Position numbers and translations under genes: made by a program
The notes under the pieces: model-generated
Seen by the model: the letters and a program-made list of their open reading frames with translations, nothing else
What the model was told of the DNA's origin: nothing
Database searches by the model: none
Source of the DNA: Pectobacterium polonicum
GTDB taxonomy: Bacteria > Pseudomonadota > Gammaproteobacteria > Enterobacterales > Enterobacteriaceae
DNA length: 64,000 nucleotides
Reading direction: 5' to 3'
NCBI RefSeq assembly: GCF_005497185.1
Contig: NZ_RJTN01000004.1
Location: 248,001 to 312,000, forward strand
Shown here: piece by piece, positions 1-9,031 of the stretch
Numbering within the stretch: position 1 is the stretch's first letter
Layout of the letters: each line of letters begins with the position of its first letter

Positions 1-420
1 AACGAATTAAAAAAACTCGAAGCGAAAACACCCTATTTATTTATCATCGACATCGATAACTTCAAAGTCATCAATGACAAATATGGGCATACGAAAGGCG
101 ATGAAATATTAAGTAAATTCGGCCATATTCTTTCCCGTTTCGATAACAGTGAAGTCGTCGCAACCCGAATTGGTGGCGAAGAATTCGCGATTATTCTTTA
201 TGCCGGAACACAGGATCGGGCAGAGAAGTTGGCGAGAGAAGTATTAAAAAACGCCAACAAAATCATTATTAAAAATAGGCATTATCTTTCTGTCAGCATT
301 GGGGCAGGTAAAAAACAACCGCAGGAACCCACAGAACACTTTATGAAACGCGTGGATGTTGCACTTTATCAAGCCAAAAATACCGGCAAAGGCAAAGTGG
401 AATGGGCCCTGGAGCCGTAA
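1..420 (+). CDS. Diguanylate cyclase, C-terminal GGDEF domain (5' end outside window)
   Basis: The reading frame is open from base 1 to the TAA at 418-420 and gives 139 residues of a GGDEF domain, so the gene starts before the window. The metal-binding stretch FIIDIDNFKVINDKYGH and the signature GGEEF (codons 58-62) are intact, so this part looks catalytically competent for making cyclic di-GMP from two GTP. The C-terminal YQAKNTGKGKV is the usual end of the domain. The sensory or membrane portion cannot be seen, so the input signal is unknown. Base composition is more A+T-rich than the adhP gene that follows. Confidence 0.93.
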   Translation, partial: NELKKLEAKTPYLFIIDIDNFKVINDKYGHTKGDEILSKFGHILSRFDNSEVVATRIGGEEFAIILYAGTQDRAEKLAREVLKNANKIIIKNRHYLSVSIGAGKKQPQEPTEHFMKRVDVALYQAKNTGKGKVEWALEP

Positions 421-653
421 TCCAACGCAGCCTCATCCGATAACACGGCCGCACGGACGCGCCTCTCCCTAACTCATCATAAAAACTACTGTAAACAACA
501 TTCCCGCTATAGAAAACCATCGATTAAATAGCCCATCATTTTGTAACAAAATTAAACGCTTCCTGATTAGTTAACTCGCTGACCTACGTATACTCTTTTA
601 TAGGTAGAACAAAATACATTACCCCCACAACACATTCAGTAAAAGGAAGACGA

Positions 654-1664
654 ATGAAAGCAGCTATCGTTACGAAGGATCATTCCGTTGAGATTCAGGA
701 CAAAAAACTACGTCCCCTCCAACACGGAGAGGCTCTGCTAAAAATGGAATGCTGTGGCGTGTGCCACACCGATCTGCACGTCAAAGACGGTGATTTTGGC
801 GATGTGACTGGCATCACGCTCGGTCATGAAGGTATCGGTATTGTTAAAGAAGTCGGCCCAGGCGTGACATCACTGAAACCCGGCGATCGCGCTAGCGTAG
901 CCTGGTTCTATCAGGGCTGTGGTCACTGCGAATACTGTAATAGCGGTAACGAAACGCTCTGTCGCACGGTGAAAAATGCAGGTTATTCCGTTGATGGTGG
1001 GATGGCGGAAGAATGCATCGTCGTTGCTGATTACGCGGTAAAAGTGCCGGATGGTTTGGATTCTGCCGCAGCCAGCAGCATTACCTGCGCTGGCGTGACA
1101 ACCTACAAAGCAGTGAAAATCTCGCAAATCAAACCAGGACAGTGGATTGCCATTTATGGTCTGGGCGGGTTGGGAAATTTGGCGCTGCAATACGCCAAGA
1201 ATGTCTTTAATGCCAAAGTCATCGCGATTGATGTGAATGACGCACAGTTGGCCTTTGCCAAAGAGGTCGGTGCAGACCTGATCATCAATCCAGCCAAAGA
1301 AGATGCCGCCAAGATCATTCAGGAAAAAGTGGGCGGCGCACATGCGACCGTGGTCACCGCTGTTGCACGCGCAGCGTTTAACTCTGCCGTGGATTCTGTT
1401 CGCGCGGGCGGACGCATTGTTGCCGTCGGCCTACCGCCGGAATCCATGGATCTGAACATTCCGCGTCTGGTGTTGGATGGTATTCAAGTATTGGGTTCGC
1501 TGGTCGGCACGCGTGAAGATCTGAAAGAAGCGTTCCAATTTGCGGCCGAAGGAAAAGTGAAACCGAAAGTCACTCGCCGTCCGCTAAAAGATATCAATGC
1601 CATTTTCGCTGAAATGAAAGGCGGGAAAATCACCGGCCGTATGGTGATCGATCTGTCACTGTAA
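654..1664 (+). CDS. adhP: Zinc-dependent alcohol dehydrogenase, AdhP type
   Basis: A 336-residue medium-chain dehydrogenase/reductase that oxidises primary alcohols such as ethanol or propanol with NAD in the cytoplasm. Catalytic zinc ligands are visible as C37 in CGVCHTD and H58 in GHEG. The structural zinc is held by four cysteines at about 87, 90, 93 and 101. The nucleotide-binding GLGGLGNLA loop lies near residue 170. The start is preceded by AAAAGGAAGACGA, a good ribosome binding site. The gene stands alone and is followed by a strong terminator. The length matches E. coli AdhP, so the family call is firm; the in vivo substrate is inferred. Confidence 0.95.
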   Translation: MKAAIVTKDHSVEIQDKKLRPLQHGEALLKMECCGVCHTDLHVKDGDFGDVTGITLGHEGIGIVKEVGPGVTSLKPGDRASVAWFYQGCGHCEYCNSGNETLCRTVKNAGYSVDGGMAEECIVVADYAVKVPDGLDSAAASSITCAGVTTYKAVKISQIKPGQWIAIYGLGGLGNLALQYAKNVFNAKVIAIDVNDAQLAFAKEVGADLIINPAKEDAAKIIQEKVGGAHATVVTAVARAAFNSAVDSVRAGGRIVAVGLPPESMDLNIPRLVLDGIQVLGSLVGTREDLKEAFQFAAEGKVKPKVTRRPLKDINAIFAEMKGGKITGRMVIDLSL

Positions 1665-1690
1665 ACGATAGTTAGCCAACAGGTATAAAC

Positions 1691-1720
1691 GGGATAGCAC
1701 TGCGCTATCCCATTTTTTAT
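1691..1720 (+). terminator. Rho-independent terminator of adhP
   Basis: GGGATAGC and GCTATCCC form an 8-bp perfect stem with a 5-base loop, followed by ATTTTTTATATTTT. It lies 27 bases after the adhP stop and just before the 3' end of the convergent gene. Confidence 0.88.
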
Positions 1721-1723
1721 ATT

Positions 1724-2542
1724 TTAGCCAAGCGCTTGGGTATTACCGGGGCAAACAAGCTGCTTGCTTTTAATATGGTAAACCTCGACGTCAGGGCGTG
1801 TGAAAAAGGCAATTTCCCACGGGTTCTTGGTGACGAATTCATGGCGTACTTTTTCATAGAGCGGATTATCGCGCGCGATAATAAATGCTTCCCCTTCGAT
1901 AATGGTGTAGTTCCACTCGATGGCTCGCTCAAAGGTATAATGGCTGCGCTCATCCATCGCAAAAAAGCAGTGCGGATTACGTTTGAGCAACTGGGATTTA
2001 AAGGTCTCGGGGAACGTAATCAGGAAGATGTCGTTATCCACGGATGAGAGGAACGCCAACACTGTAGTATGCGGCTGTTCGGCAGCCATGGTGATTAAGA
2101 CGCCGACCTTATTGGAAAAATCCTGCTTTTCCGTCGGCGGAAAATCGACCATTGGCGTCAATGGCACGGGCATGGACGGGCGATCGTCTTGTGGAAACTG
2201 ATAGCCCGGCTCGCGGATGTCCAGCACAGGCGTGAAACCATGCAGGAGCTGACATTCCCTTGGTTCCAGTACCACCCAATCACCTTCGCTTGCTATTACG
2301 CGTCCTTTGTAAGAGGCGCGATAGACCTGAATATTGGCATCAAACTCATCGACCCCAGAGCGGTTATCAAGGTGAATGGTTGTCAGATCGCCAACGACAA
2401 ACTCATGTCCGTGCGGGAAAAAAACGCGCAGGCTGTTATCCGCATTGGGATAAACGCCGCAAATATGGATGACCATGCCATCCTGCTTATAACCCGCCAG
2501 TACACCGAGAGTTTGCTTTCCGAGATAGCTCACGAGACTCAT
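1724..2542 (-). CDS. Flavin split-barrel (pyridoxamine 5'-phosphate oxidase-like) protein of unknown role
   Basis: This 272-residue protein has two parts. The first ~115 residues contain HLDNRSGVDEFDANIQVYRA and read like a small beta-barrel; a PilZ-like fold is possible but not shown. The second half (about 135-255) has the pattern of an FMN-binding split barrel: VGVLITMAAEQPHTTVLAFL, then DIFLITFPETFKSQLL, then NPHCFFAMDERS. No signal peptide or membrane segment is evident. It stands alone, convergent with adhP and downstream of the neighbouring TSUP gene on the same strand. The substrate is unknown, and I do not recognise a characterised homologue. Confidence 0.75.
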   Translation of the reverse strand: MSLVSYLGKQTLGVLAGYKQDGMVIHICGVYPNADNSLRVFFPHGHEFVVGDLTTIHLDNRSGVDEFDANIQVYRASYKGRVIASEGDWVVLEPRECQLLHGFTPVLDIREPGYQFPQDDRPSMPVPLTPMVDFPPTEKQDFSNKVGVLITMAAEQPHTTVLAFLSSVDNDIFLITFPETFKSQLLKRNPHCFFAMDERSHYTFERAIEWNYTIIEGEAFIIARDNPLYEKVRHEFVTKNPWEIAFFTRPDVEVYHIKSKQLVCPGNTQALG

Positions 2543-2760
2543 ACATCACGCCTTATTCAGATTGGGCTTCAGAGAGGATGCCGACCCAGCTTCACTCGGG
2601 CCGCACCAGCAACGGTCAGGGATTATTTGAGAAATCACTCCGTCTGACCGCATGACTTCCTACCTATCAACGGAGAAAGCGCTGAAAACTTTAGGCTTAA
2701 TGTCTATCTATTTAAAGGAATAAGTATGAATTAAAAGCCATATGTATGAGAAATCTCTCG

Positions 2761-3528
2761 TTATTTCAGCACCAGCATAGCGATTCCTACGCCGACCAGC
2801 ATCAGGCAAAACGCGCCGCGTAGATAAGCGACTGGCAGCTTGTGAGCAACCGCTACCCCCCAGGACACGCTGACAATTCCCCCCAGCGCGAGTGGTAAAC
2901 CGATACCCCAGTCAACATTACCCGCCTGCGAATAGGACAGCAGCGCCGCCAGTGCGCCCGGCACAACAAGAATCAGCGCCATCCCCTGCGCCTGCGTTTG
3001 TGCAAAGGCAAACAGCGTAACCAGCACAGGCACCACCACCAAACCGCCGCCGACGGTAAAAATACCGGACATAAATCCGCTCGCGACACCAAGTAGCGGC
3101 AGATACTTGGTCGACAGTACAATCTCCGACGTTTGGCTGCGCTTTTTGTTATACCACTGCCACATATAGTACGCCGCCAGCACCAGCAGAAAAGTGGCAA
3201 AGGCGCGCTGAAGATTGTGAACATCAATCGATGAGGCAATGTGAGCGGCAAGGTAGGCAGACCCCGTGGCGAATAGACACATCGTCAACGCCAGCCGCGT
3301 ATCAATGCGGTTACGCTGTCGATAGCGCAGAAAACCAATCAGTACGTTAGGTGTTATCATCACCAGCGCGGTTCCCTGTGCCATATGCTGATCCATCCCA
3401 AAGAGCACACCAAGAATCGGAATCGCGATAAGCCCCCCGCCGATCCCCAGCATTCCTCCGCAAAATCCCAGCCCGATCCCCAAAAGCAAACACAACAAAA
3501 TATCGCTGAACATCATTAAGCTAAACAT
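2761..3528 (-). CDS. TSUP-family membrane transporter (TauE/SafE type)
   Basis: A 255-residue, very hydrophobic protein with about eight membrane segments. It carries the two family repeats marked by glycine-rich turns, GGMLGIGGGLIAIPIL near residue 24 and FTVGGGLVVVPVL near residue 155. TSUP proteins move small organic acids or sulfur oxyanions such as sulfite or sulfoacetate across the inner membrane. It is divergently arranged with a LysR-type regulator gene, a classic layout for a regulator controlling its neighbour. The substrate cannot be read from sequence. Confidence 0.88.
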   Translation of the reverse strand: MFSLMMFSDILLCLLLGIGLGFCGGMLGIGGGLIAIPILGVLFGMDQHMAQGTALVMITPNVLIGFLRYRQRNRIDTRLALTMCLFATGSAYLAAHIASSIDVHNLQRAFATFLLVLAAYYMWQWYNKKRSQTSEIVLSTKYLPLLGVASGFMSGIFTVGGGLVVVPVLVTLFAFAQTQAQGMALILVVPGALAALLSYSQAGNVDWGIGLPLALGGIVSVSWGVAVAHKLPVAYLRGAFCLMLVGVGIAMLVLK

Positions 3529-3757
3529 AACCTAACCAGATAACCCATAAGGTAAAAATAGAGAGAGAACAACACCATCCTAGGTGCAGAGCCGCGTTTT
3601 GATAATCACTGAATCGTCAATGACCCTTTCCTGTTAGGAAAACCTCCAACTGTGTTAACGTACAGCGTGACATAAGACATGTGACGACATGCTGCGCGGA
3701 ATCAAACTGCCAGCTATTGTGCGGTTTTCCCGCCCTGCTGAGGACTCTCGATCAACC

Positions 3758-4660
3758 ATGATTAATCCGGCGCATTTTGACTTCCAGTCACTTCGTATCT
3801 TTTTGCAGGTTGCCCAAACGGGTAGCCTGACCAAAGCCGCAGAAAAATTTCACATCACGCTTTCGGCCTTGAGTAAACGTATCGCCGAATTGGAGCGTAC
3901 CGTGGACTGTGCGCTGTTTATCCGTATGCCGCGCGGCCTGACACTCACCCCGGCCGGTAAAGAATTGGTTACTCTCGCAGGCAATGTATTAAGCAACGTG
4001 GAACGCATGGCGAGTGAGATGAACGATTACGCTGCTGGCGTTCGCGGCCACGTACACATGTGGGCGAATACTTCGGCGATTATTCAGTTTCTTCCGCAGG
4101 ATCTGGCGTCATTTCTTCTGACGCGACCACTCATTCGTATTAACCTGGAGGAAAAGCTCAGTAAAACGGTGGTAACGGCGCTGGCGATGGGGGATGCTGA
4201 TATTGGCATCTTCGCCGACAATGTGGGGTCGCAAGGCGTCGAAAAGATCCCTTACCGCCAAGATAAGCTTGTCGTACTCGTTCCGCCTCTGCACCCGCTT
4301 TCCTCACGCCCAGAGGTGAGCTTTAACGACACATTGGGCTACGACTACGTTGGTCTCAATAACGGCAGCTCTTTGCTCAAACAGCTGAAAGACGCCTCGG
4401 ATGCATTGGGAAGAGTACTGCGCCTGCGGGTTCAGGTCAGCAGCTTTGATGGTATTTGCCGCATGATAGAAGCAGGGCTGGGGATCAGCGTCCTGCCAGA
4501 GGGCGCGATTCGCCCTGAAGTGCTCGGCACCGGGTTACGCGCCATCACACTCACCGATGAATGGGCATCGCGCCAGCTTTGGCTTGGCGTAAAATCCGGC
4601 GCGATCCTGCAACCCGAAGTAGCTAACTTACTCGCTCATCTGCGGCAATACGGAGCGTAA
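3758..4660 (+). CDS. LysR-family transcriptional regulator
   Basis: From the ATG at 3758 the protein is 300 residues, typical for the family. An upstream in-frame ATG at 3689 would add 23 residues that do not resemble LysR N-termini. The winged helix-turn-helix is at the N-terminus (FQSLRIFLQVAQTGSLTKAA, then TLSALSKRIAELE), followed by a periplasmic-binding-like effector domain from about residue 90. The gene is divergent from the TSUP transporter, which it probably regulates; the inducer is unknown. The 229-base gap between the two starts would hold the operator. Confidence 0.9.
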   Translation: MINPAHFDFQSLRIFLQVAQTGSLTKAAEKFHITLSALSKRIAELERTVDCALFIRMPRGLTLTPAGKELVTLAGNVLSNVERMASEMNDYAAGVRGHVHMWANTSAIIQFLPQDLASFLLTRPLIRINLEEKLSKTVVTALAMGDADIGIFADNVGSQGVEKIPYRQDKLVVLVPPLHPLSSRPEVSFNDTLGYDYVGLNNGSSLLKQLKDASDALGRVLRLRVQVSSFDGICRMIEAGLGISVLPEGAIRPEVLGTGLRAITLTDEWASRQLWLGVKSGAILQPEVANLLAHLRQYGA

Positions 4661-4676
4661 GGGTAAAATGTGGCTC

Positions 4677-5450
4677 TCAGCCTTCTTCGCTACCCGTTTT
4701 GTCATAGCCGAGACGGCCAATAAAGGGTAAACGCAGCGCGGGCGGGTTGATATCCACGCCCATATTCAGACCCAGAATATTGGCTTCGATCCCCTCTTCA
4801 ACGCCCATGGTGATACCCATGACACCCAGCAGTGAAATCTGCACGCCACTCCCCGACGGCGATCGGCCAACGGGACGTGTTATTGGACGGTAATCTTTAC
4901 CAATCGCATTGGCCGGCATATCCAGCTTGAGCGCAGGCACCTCACGGCCAATGTGTGCCAGAAACGTATTGCTATTTGGCCCAGGCCACGCATGATAGGT
5001 ATTCGGCCACGGATAGCTTTTGATGGCGGCTTCAATCTGCGGGATCATCGCTTCCGCCTTGTTACCTCGATGATCCACTAACAGTGTCGGTTTCGCACCG
5101 TACCAATATGCATCGGCCGCCGAACGGTTCAGATGGATGACGTTATCGCTCCCCCAACTCAAAATCTCGTAACGGCGATATTGGGTTTCCCCTGCTTTCT
5201 TGAAAATGATCCACGGATGCACCGCCACCAGCCCGCGCCAGCCATAAGTCGGCGCAGCATAAACCTGTACGACGGCAGTTTGGCGGGATTGCACCGGATT
5301 CGGCGCTAACCCGGAAGAATCGCGTTTAGCAGACCACCAACTTTGCCCACTAAACGTTTCGCCGTTACGCGTTGAATGCGCCCAACTTTGCCAAAAAGAC
5401 AGCAGCAGCACACAAATAAACCCAATCCCCAAGAATTTGAGGTACGTCAT
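4677..5450 (-). CDS. DUF3750-family protein, probably anchored in the inner membrane
   Basis: A 257-residue protein with one N-terminal hydrophobic segment (about residues 5-22, FLGIGFICVLLLSFW) and a large, presumably periplasmic, domain. The body contains VQVYAAPTYGWRGLVAVHPWIIFKK cut by short turns and the motif YPWPNTYHAWPGPNSNTF, which I associate with DUF3750. His and Asn in that stretch could be catalytic, but this is a guess. It converges on the LysR gene with a 16-base gap and may share its termination region. The function is unknown. Confidence 0.75.
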   Translation of the reverse strand: MTYLKFLGIGFICVLLLSFWQSWAHSTRNGETFSGQSWWSAKRDSSGLAPNPVQSRQTAVVQVYAAPTYGWRGLVAVHPWIIFKKAGETQYRRYEILSWGSDNVIHLNRSAADAYWYGAKPTLLVDHRGNKAEAMIPQIEAAIKSYPWPNTYHAWPGPNSNTFLAHIGREVPALKLDMPANAIGKDYRPITRPVGRSPSGSGVQISLLGVMGITMGVEEGIEANILGLNMGVDINPPALRLPFIGRLGYDKTGSEEG

Positions 5451-5549
5451 AGGCCAGATAGCTCACAGAAAAGGAGTGGAACAGAATCGATACACCTGCG
5501 GGCGAACACCCACAGTGAAAATCGGTCAAAAAATCATAACGACCAGTTT

Positions 5550-5565
5550 ACTGCCAGTTGGCAGT
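5550..5565. promoter_or_regulatory. Palindrome ACTGCCA-GT-TGGCAGT upstream of the SnoaL-like gene
   Basis: A perfect 7-2-7 inverted repeat lies in the 257-base gap between two divergent genes, 142 bases before the SnoaL-like start and 100 bases before the DUF3750 start. The size and symmetry fit a repressor or activator operator, but no regulator is assigned. Confidence 0.4.
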
Positions 5566-5707
5566 CAGATTAAAGCATTGGGTGAAACCTTGACCTATTT
5601 TTACGCTGTGCAGATACAGGCAGGTAAAATTCTTCCTTTTATCTGGTCCGCATGTCACATTCTATTCGCGGAATACACCACGCTAAAAAATACCAAGGAA
5701 CAACAAT

Positions 5708-6106
5708 ATGAGCGATAACTCGTCTCTGGCGGTCGCGTTCTATCAGGCCTTCAATACCAATGACAGCGCTGCTTTCGACCGCCTACTTGCGACTAATTGG
5801 ATCAATCACCCCGCTGACCCCGGTCAACCAAACACACCCGCGGGATTCAAACGCGCGGTGGCGCAAACGCATGCGGCTTTTGAAGGCTTCCATATTGATA
5901 TCGAAGCGGTCGTTTCCGAGAACGATCTCATCGTTTGCCGAATTGCCATGAGTGGTCGACATATCGGTGATTTCGATTGCTGGAAAGCATCTGGTCGACA
6001 GGTACGTTTTTCGGGTATGGATATGCACCGTATTGAAGGAGAACGCATCAGCGAAACCTGGCACTTTGAAAACTTCGATGGATTAAAAACAAAAGAAACC
6101 GCCTGA
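5708..6106 (+). CDS. SnoaL-like / ester cyclase family protein
   Basis: A 132-residue single-domain protein of the NTF2-like fold. It opens with AVAFYQAFNTNDSAAFDRLLATNW and has the later RVRFSGMDMHRIEGERISETWHFENFD split over two strands, which is the usual SnoaL pattern (catalytic-type His and Asp near the C-terminus). The ribosome site CCAAGGAACAACAAT precedes the ATG. Members range from polyketide cyclases to proteins with no known reaction, and no biosynthetic genes are next to it, so the role is open. Confidence 0.82.
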   Translation: MSDNSSLAVAFYQAFNTNDSAAFDRLLATNWINHPADPGQPNTPAGFKRAVAQTHAAFEGFHIDIEAVVSENDLIVCRIAMSGRHIGDFDCWKASGRQVRFSGMDMHRIEGERISETWHFENFDGLKTKETA

Positions 6107-6191
6107 TTAGCTGTACTCAAACTCCCCGATTGCCCGAGTGAAATCACGTTTACTCGGGACCCGTCATGCAACAAAAACCGTGGATGTAAAA

Positions 6192-6629
6192 ATGATTTGC
6201 CCAGAAGATTACAGGAAAAATGAAAAAGAGGCTGGTAAGGCGCTGGATGCGTATACGGAAAATAAATTAGGGGATAGATTCTGCTTCAAAGAAAAGAAGG
6301 TCAGCTTTATTTATAAAGAAGACGATAACGTTGTTGGCCGGATCGTTGGGTCCATCTTTTTCAATTATCTCCAAATAGAAATGGTTGTCGTAGACGATCG
6401 TTACCACGGAAAAGGTATAGGAGGACAGCTACTGGCTGCGGCAGAAAAAATGGCCTTAGAAGAAGGCTGTATCTTCGTCTATTTGGAGTCAATGAGCTTC
6501 AACGCTCCCGCTTTTTATGAGAAGAAAGGATATAAAATCATTGAAAAAGTCGAAAACTCCCCCTTACCAGGAGAATCACATTACTTCTTTATCAAGCATC
6601 TAAAAAAGCCATTGCACAAAACGGCATGA
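6192..6629 (+). CDS. GNAT-family N-acetyltransferase
   Basis: A GNAT-fold acetyl-CoA transferase. The acetyl-CoA binding motif is clear as VVDDRYHGKGIGGQLLAAAE, and the C-terminal beta-strand and Tyr are in FYEKKGYKII. From the ATG at 6192 it has 145 residues; an in-frame ATG at 6138 would add 18 residues with little similarity to the fold. Neither start has a strong ribosome site. The gene is A+T-rich and lysine-rich compared with its neighbours, which suggests relatively recent acquisition. The substrate is unknown. Confidence 0.85.
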   Translation: MICPEDYRKNEKEAGKALDAYTENKLGDRFCFKEKKVSFIYKEDDNVVGRIVGSIFFNYLQIEMVVVDDRYHGKGIGGQLLAAAEKMALEEGCIFVYLESMSFNAPAFYEKKGYKIIEKVENSPLPGESHYFFIKHLKKPLHKTA

Positions 6630-6803
6630 GAGTGTGTAAAAAATCACCATGGGAATAATATATTTACGAAATGCAATTATTAAATAATCAACAAACATTT
6701 TTCAGTTTATTTTAATTATTTATCACCATTAAAAAACCACTGACTATAATAAATCTGAAAATTCAATTAACAACACACCTCTGGTAGAAAGTGGAGAAAT
6801 TAA

Positions 6804-7934
6804 ATGATAAAAAATAATAAGCGCATTAAGTCTACGGTATGTGCATTATCATTAGCCGCATTAACGCTGGGCTCCGCGGTTTCACTCGCCTGTACGCGCT
6901 TCGTTTATCTGGACCCACAAAACCCTGATTACCCTATTACTGCCCGTTCAATGGACTGGGCCGAGGATACCCACACCAATCTCTGGATTTTCCCACGAGA
7001 ATTAAATCGCTCTGGCGCAGCCGGCCAGTATTCTCTGGAGTGGACATCAAAATACGGCAGTGTTATTGCTTCTGCTTTTGATGGCGACGAAAGAATGGCT
7101 TCCACAACCGATGGGGTGAATGAAAAAGGGTTGGCGGCTAACGTGCTGTGGCTGGCTGAGTCTACATACCCTAAAACCAAGCCGACAGCCAAAAAACCGG
7201 GATTGAGCGTCGCCGCGTGGGCGCAGTACGTGCTGGATAATTTTGCTACCGTCGATGAAGCCGTGAAATCGCTACAACAGGAAAAATTTGTACTGGTTAC
7301 CAAAGACGTACCAGGACAGGATCGACTGGCAACGCTGCACCTTTCGTTATCTGATTCGTCTGGCGACAGTGCAATTATTGAATATATCGACGGCAAACAG
7401 GTTATTCACCATAATAAAAGCTATCAGGTAATGACCAATTCTCCCACGTTCGATCAACAGTTGGCGCTTAATGCCTATTGGGATCAGATTGGTGGTAATG
7501 TGATGCTGCCGGGAACGAACCGCGCAGCCGACCGTTTCGTTCGAGCCTCATTCTATGTGAAAAGTGTTGCCCCCAATAAACTCATTCCTGGCATAGCAGA
7601 AAAAGGAAAAATAGAAAAAAATAAAGCGGACTTAGCTACCGCATTCAGTATCATACGTAATGTGTCGGTTCCTTATGGTTATTCCTTACCGAACATGCCG
7701 AATATTGCCTCAACGCGCTGGCGTAGCGTTATTGACCATAAATCGCTGCAATATTTCTTTGAATCTGCCGTTTCGCCTAATATCTTTTGGGTCGATTTGA
7801 AGAAGATCGATTTTGCTCCGCGTGGAGGTAACGCAGCCAAACTGGATTTGGGACCAGACCAAAGCAAAATCTATTCAGGTCAGGCCTCAGAACACTTTAA
7901 GCCAGCGACACCCTTTAAATTTGCAGGACTGTAA
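6804..7934 (+). CDS. Penicillin V acylase / choloylglycine-hydrolase-family amidase, secreted
   Basis: A 376-residue Ntn-hydrolase. A Sec signal peptide (basic MIKNNKRIK, then a hydrophobic stretch) ends directly before Cys30 in SLACTRFVYLD. After removal of the signal this Cys would be the N-terminal nucleophile. The family motif ARSMDWAED, the region VNEKGLAANVLWL and the late ASTRWRSVIDH match the penicillin V acylase branch. A Pectobacterium atrosepticum enzyme of this type has been characterised as a periplasmic penicillin V acylase, and related enzymes cleave acyl-homoserine lactones. The A+T-rich 174-base upstream gap presumably holds its promoter, and a strong terminator follows. Confidence 0.92.
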   Translation: MIKNNKRIKSTVCALSLAALTLGSAVSLACTRFVYLDPQNPDYPITARSMDWAEDTHTNLWIFPRELNRSGAAGQYSLEWTSKYGSVIASAFDGDERMASTTDGVNEKGLAANVLWLAESTYPKTKPTAKKPGLSVAAWAQYVLDNFATVDEAVKSLQQEKFVLVTKDVPGQDRLATLHLSLSDSSGDSAIIEYIDGKQVIHHNKSYQVMTNSPTFDQQLALNAYWDQIGGNVMLPGTNRAADRFVRASFYVKSVAPNKLIPGIAEKGKIEKNKADLATAFSIIRNVSVPYGYSLPNMPNIASTRWRSVIDHKSLQYFFESAVSPNIFWVDLKKIDFAPRGGNAAKLDLGPDQSKIYSGQASEHFKPATPFKFAGL

Positions 7935-7980
7935 ATCGGGACGTTATTTCCCGACATTCTGTTTATTGCATGATGATGTT

Positions 7981-8006
7981 AAAGCGCCATGTTCACATGG
8001 CGCTTT
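7981..8006. terminator. Bidirectional terminator between acylase and yciI-like genes
   Basis: AAAGCGCCATG and CATGGCGCTTT form an 11-bp perfect stem with a 4-base loop. It sits 46 bases after the acylase stop and before the 3' end of the convergent YciI-like gene. The A and T runs at the stem base could serve both directions. Confidence 0.8.
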
Positions 8007-8043
8007 CGCTCAATAATAATAAGCAAGGATATCGACAAACTAT

Positions 8044-8352
8044 TTATAACGACTTCGCATTCCCTGCCCATTCGGCGTAGAAATGGCTCGAACAGATCCC
8101 TGGCTCAATTGCCTTTATTTCTGTTTTGACTAATCCCAGATTGATAAACGGATCATCGGCAAGAATATTTTCCATCTCATAAAGCGCTAAGCCGTAGGCT
8201 AAAATAAACCCGCCCGAGCCCTCTTCCAGTGGGCCGGCAAAAATAACATTTCCCTTTTTAATATTATCAGCCAGCCATTTTTTGTGTGCATCAATACTCT
8301 TTTCAAGTTCATCTTTCGGGCTGGTGTAAGAAAGCGTAATCGCATAGAGCAT
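8044..8352 (-). CDS. YciI-family protein
   Basis: A 102-residue single-domain YCII protein. It has the ferredoxin-like opening MLYAITLSYT, the conserved His in DAHKKWL and the FAGPLEEGSGGFILA loop. The His and the acidic loop form the putative active site of the family, whose reactions are mostly unknown. It lies 17 bases downstream of the AzoR-like gene on the same strand, so the two are probably co-transcribed with the hydrolase gene before them. It may be an accessory to detoxification chemistry; that is inference from context. Confidence 0.88.
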   Translation of the reverse strand: MLYAITLSYTSPKDELEKSIDAHKKWLADNIKKGNVIFAGPLEEGSGGFILAYGLALYEMENILADDPFINLGLVKTEIKAIEPGICSSHFYAEWAGNAKSL

Positions 8353-8369
8353 GATTGCTACCTCAATAA

Positions 8370-8996
8370 TTATTGAACGGGGATAGATGTAATAATGGAA
8401 CGAACAGAGGATTTCGCATTGTGAATTTCACGATTCTTGATTTCATCCCCTTTTGAAGCCCCTTCCACACGGACAAAATGAATATCGCTAATACCAAGAA
8501 ACCGGAAAAAACCCTGGAGATAACGCTCCTGAAAATCCATATCTAAAAAAGGCGGAGCAGTATAAAAACCACCGCGAGAAGAAACCACAATAACCGTTCT
8601 TCCCCCAGACAGCCCTACCGGACCTTTTTCCGTGTATTTAAAGGTTTTTCCGGCCTGCGCAAGCCGATCCAGCCATGATTTCAACTGGCTGGAGACGGAA
8701 AAGTTATACATCGGCGCACCAATAACAATAATGTCATGCGCCAGAAATTCCGCGACCAACGCATCAGACAATTGGTGTTCCCGCAGCGTGGTTTCATCCG
8801 CTGAAGAGGACGCTATTTGGCGAAATCCTGCGGCTATCGGCCCCGTTAAGTGGCGTATTTCATCGTTAACCACATCGCGGTAAGAGACGGCGGCATCGGG
8901 ATGTTGCTTGACTAACTCATTCACCACGTCAGCAGAAATCTGTCGGGAAACGGAACCGCTCTCAAGAATACTGGAGTCTATATGTAAAATGTTCAC
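8370..8996 (-). CDS. FMN-dependent NADH:quinone / azo reductase, AzoR type
   Basis: A 208-residue flavodoxin-like reductase. It has the N-terminal phosphate loop ILHIDSSILESGSVSRQIS, the FMN-contact stretch APMYNFSVSSQLKSWLDRL and the second loop VVSSRGGFY. AzoR enzymes reduce quinones and azo dyes by two electrons using NADH and protect against thiol-specific stress. It differs enough from E. coli AzoR in the C-terminal third that it may be a paralogue, so no symbol is given. It is the middle gene of a probable three-gene operon divergent from a GlxA-type regulator. Confidence 0.9.
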   Translation of the reverse strand: MNILHIDSSILESGSVSRQISADVVNELVKQHPDAAVSYRDVVNDEIRHLTGPIAAGFRQIASSSADETTLREHQLSDALVAEFLAHDIIVIGAPMYNFSVSSQLKSWLDRLAQAGKTFKYTEKGPVGLSGGRTVIVVSSRGGFYTAPPFLDMDFQERYLQGFFRFLGISDIHFVRVEGASKGDEIKNREIHNAKSSVRSIITSIPVQ

Positions 8997-9031
8997 AATG
9001 ACCTCTCCTACATTTGAGTTTCAAAGCTCAC

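Noticed and set aside
870-1343. 157-codon open frame opposite adhP
   Set aside because: Contained within adhP, without family features.
2189-2647. 152-codon open frame opposite the split-barrel gene
   Set aside because: Mostly antisense to a better-supported gene, with no recognisable motif.
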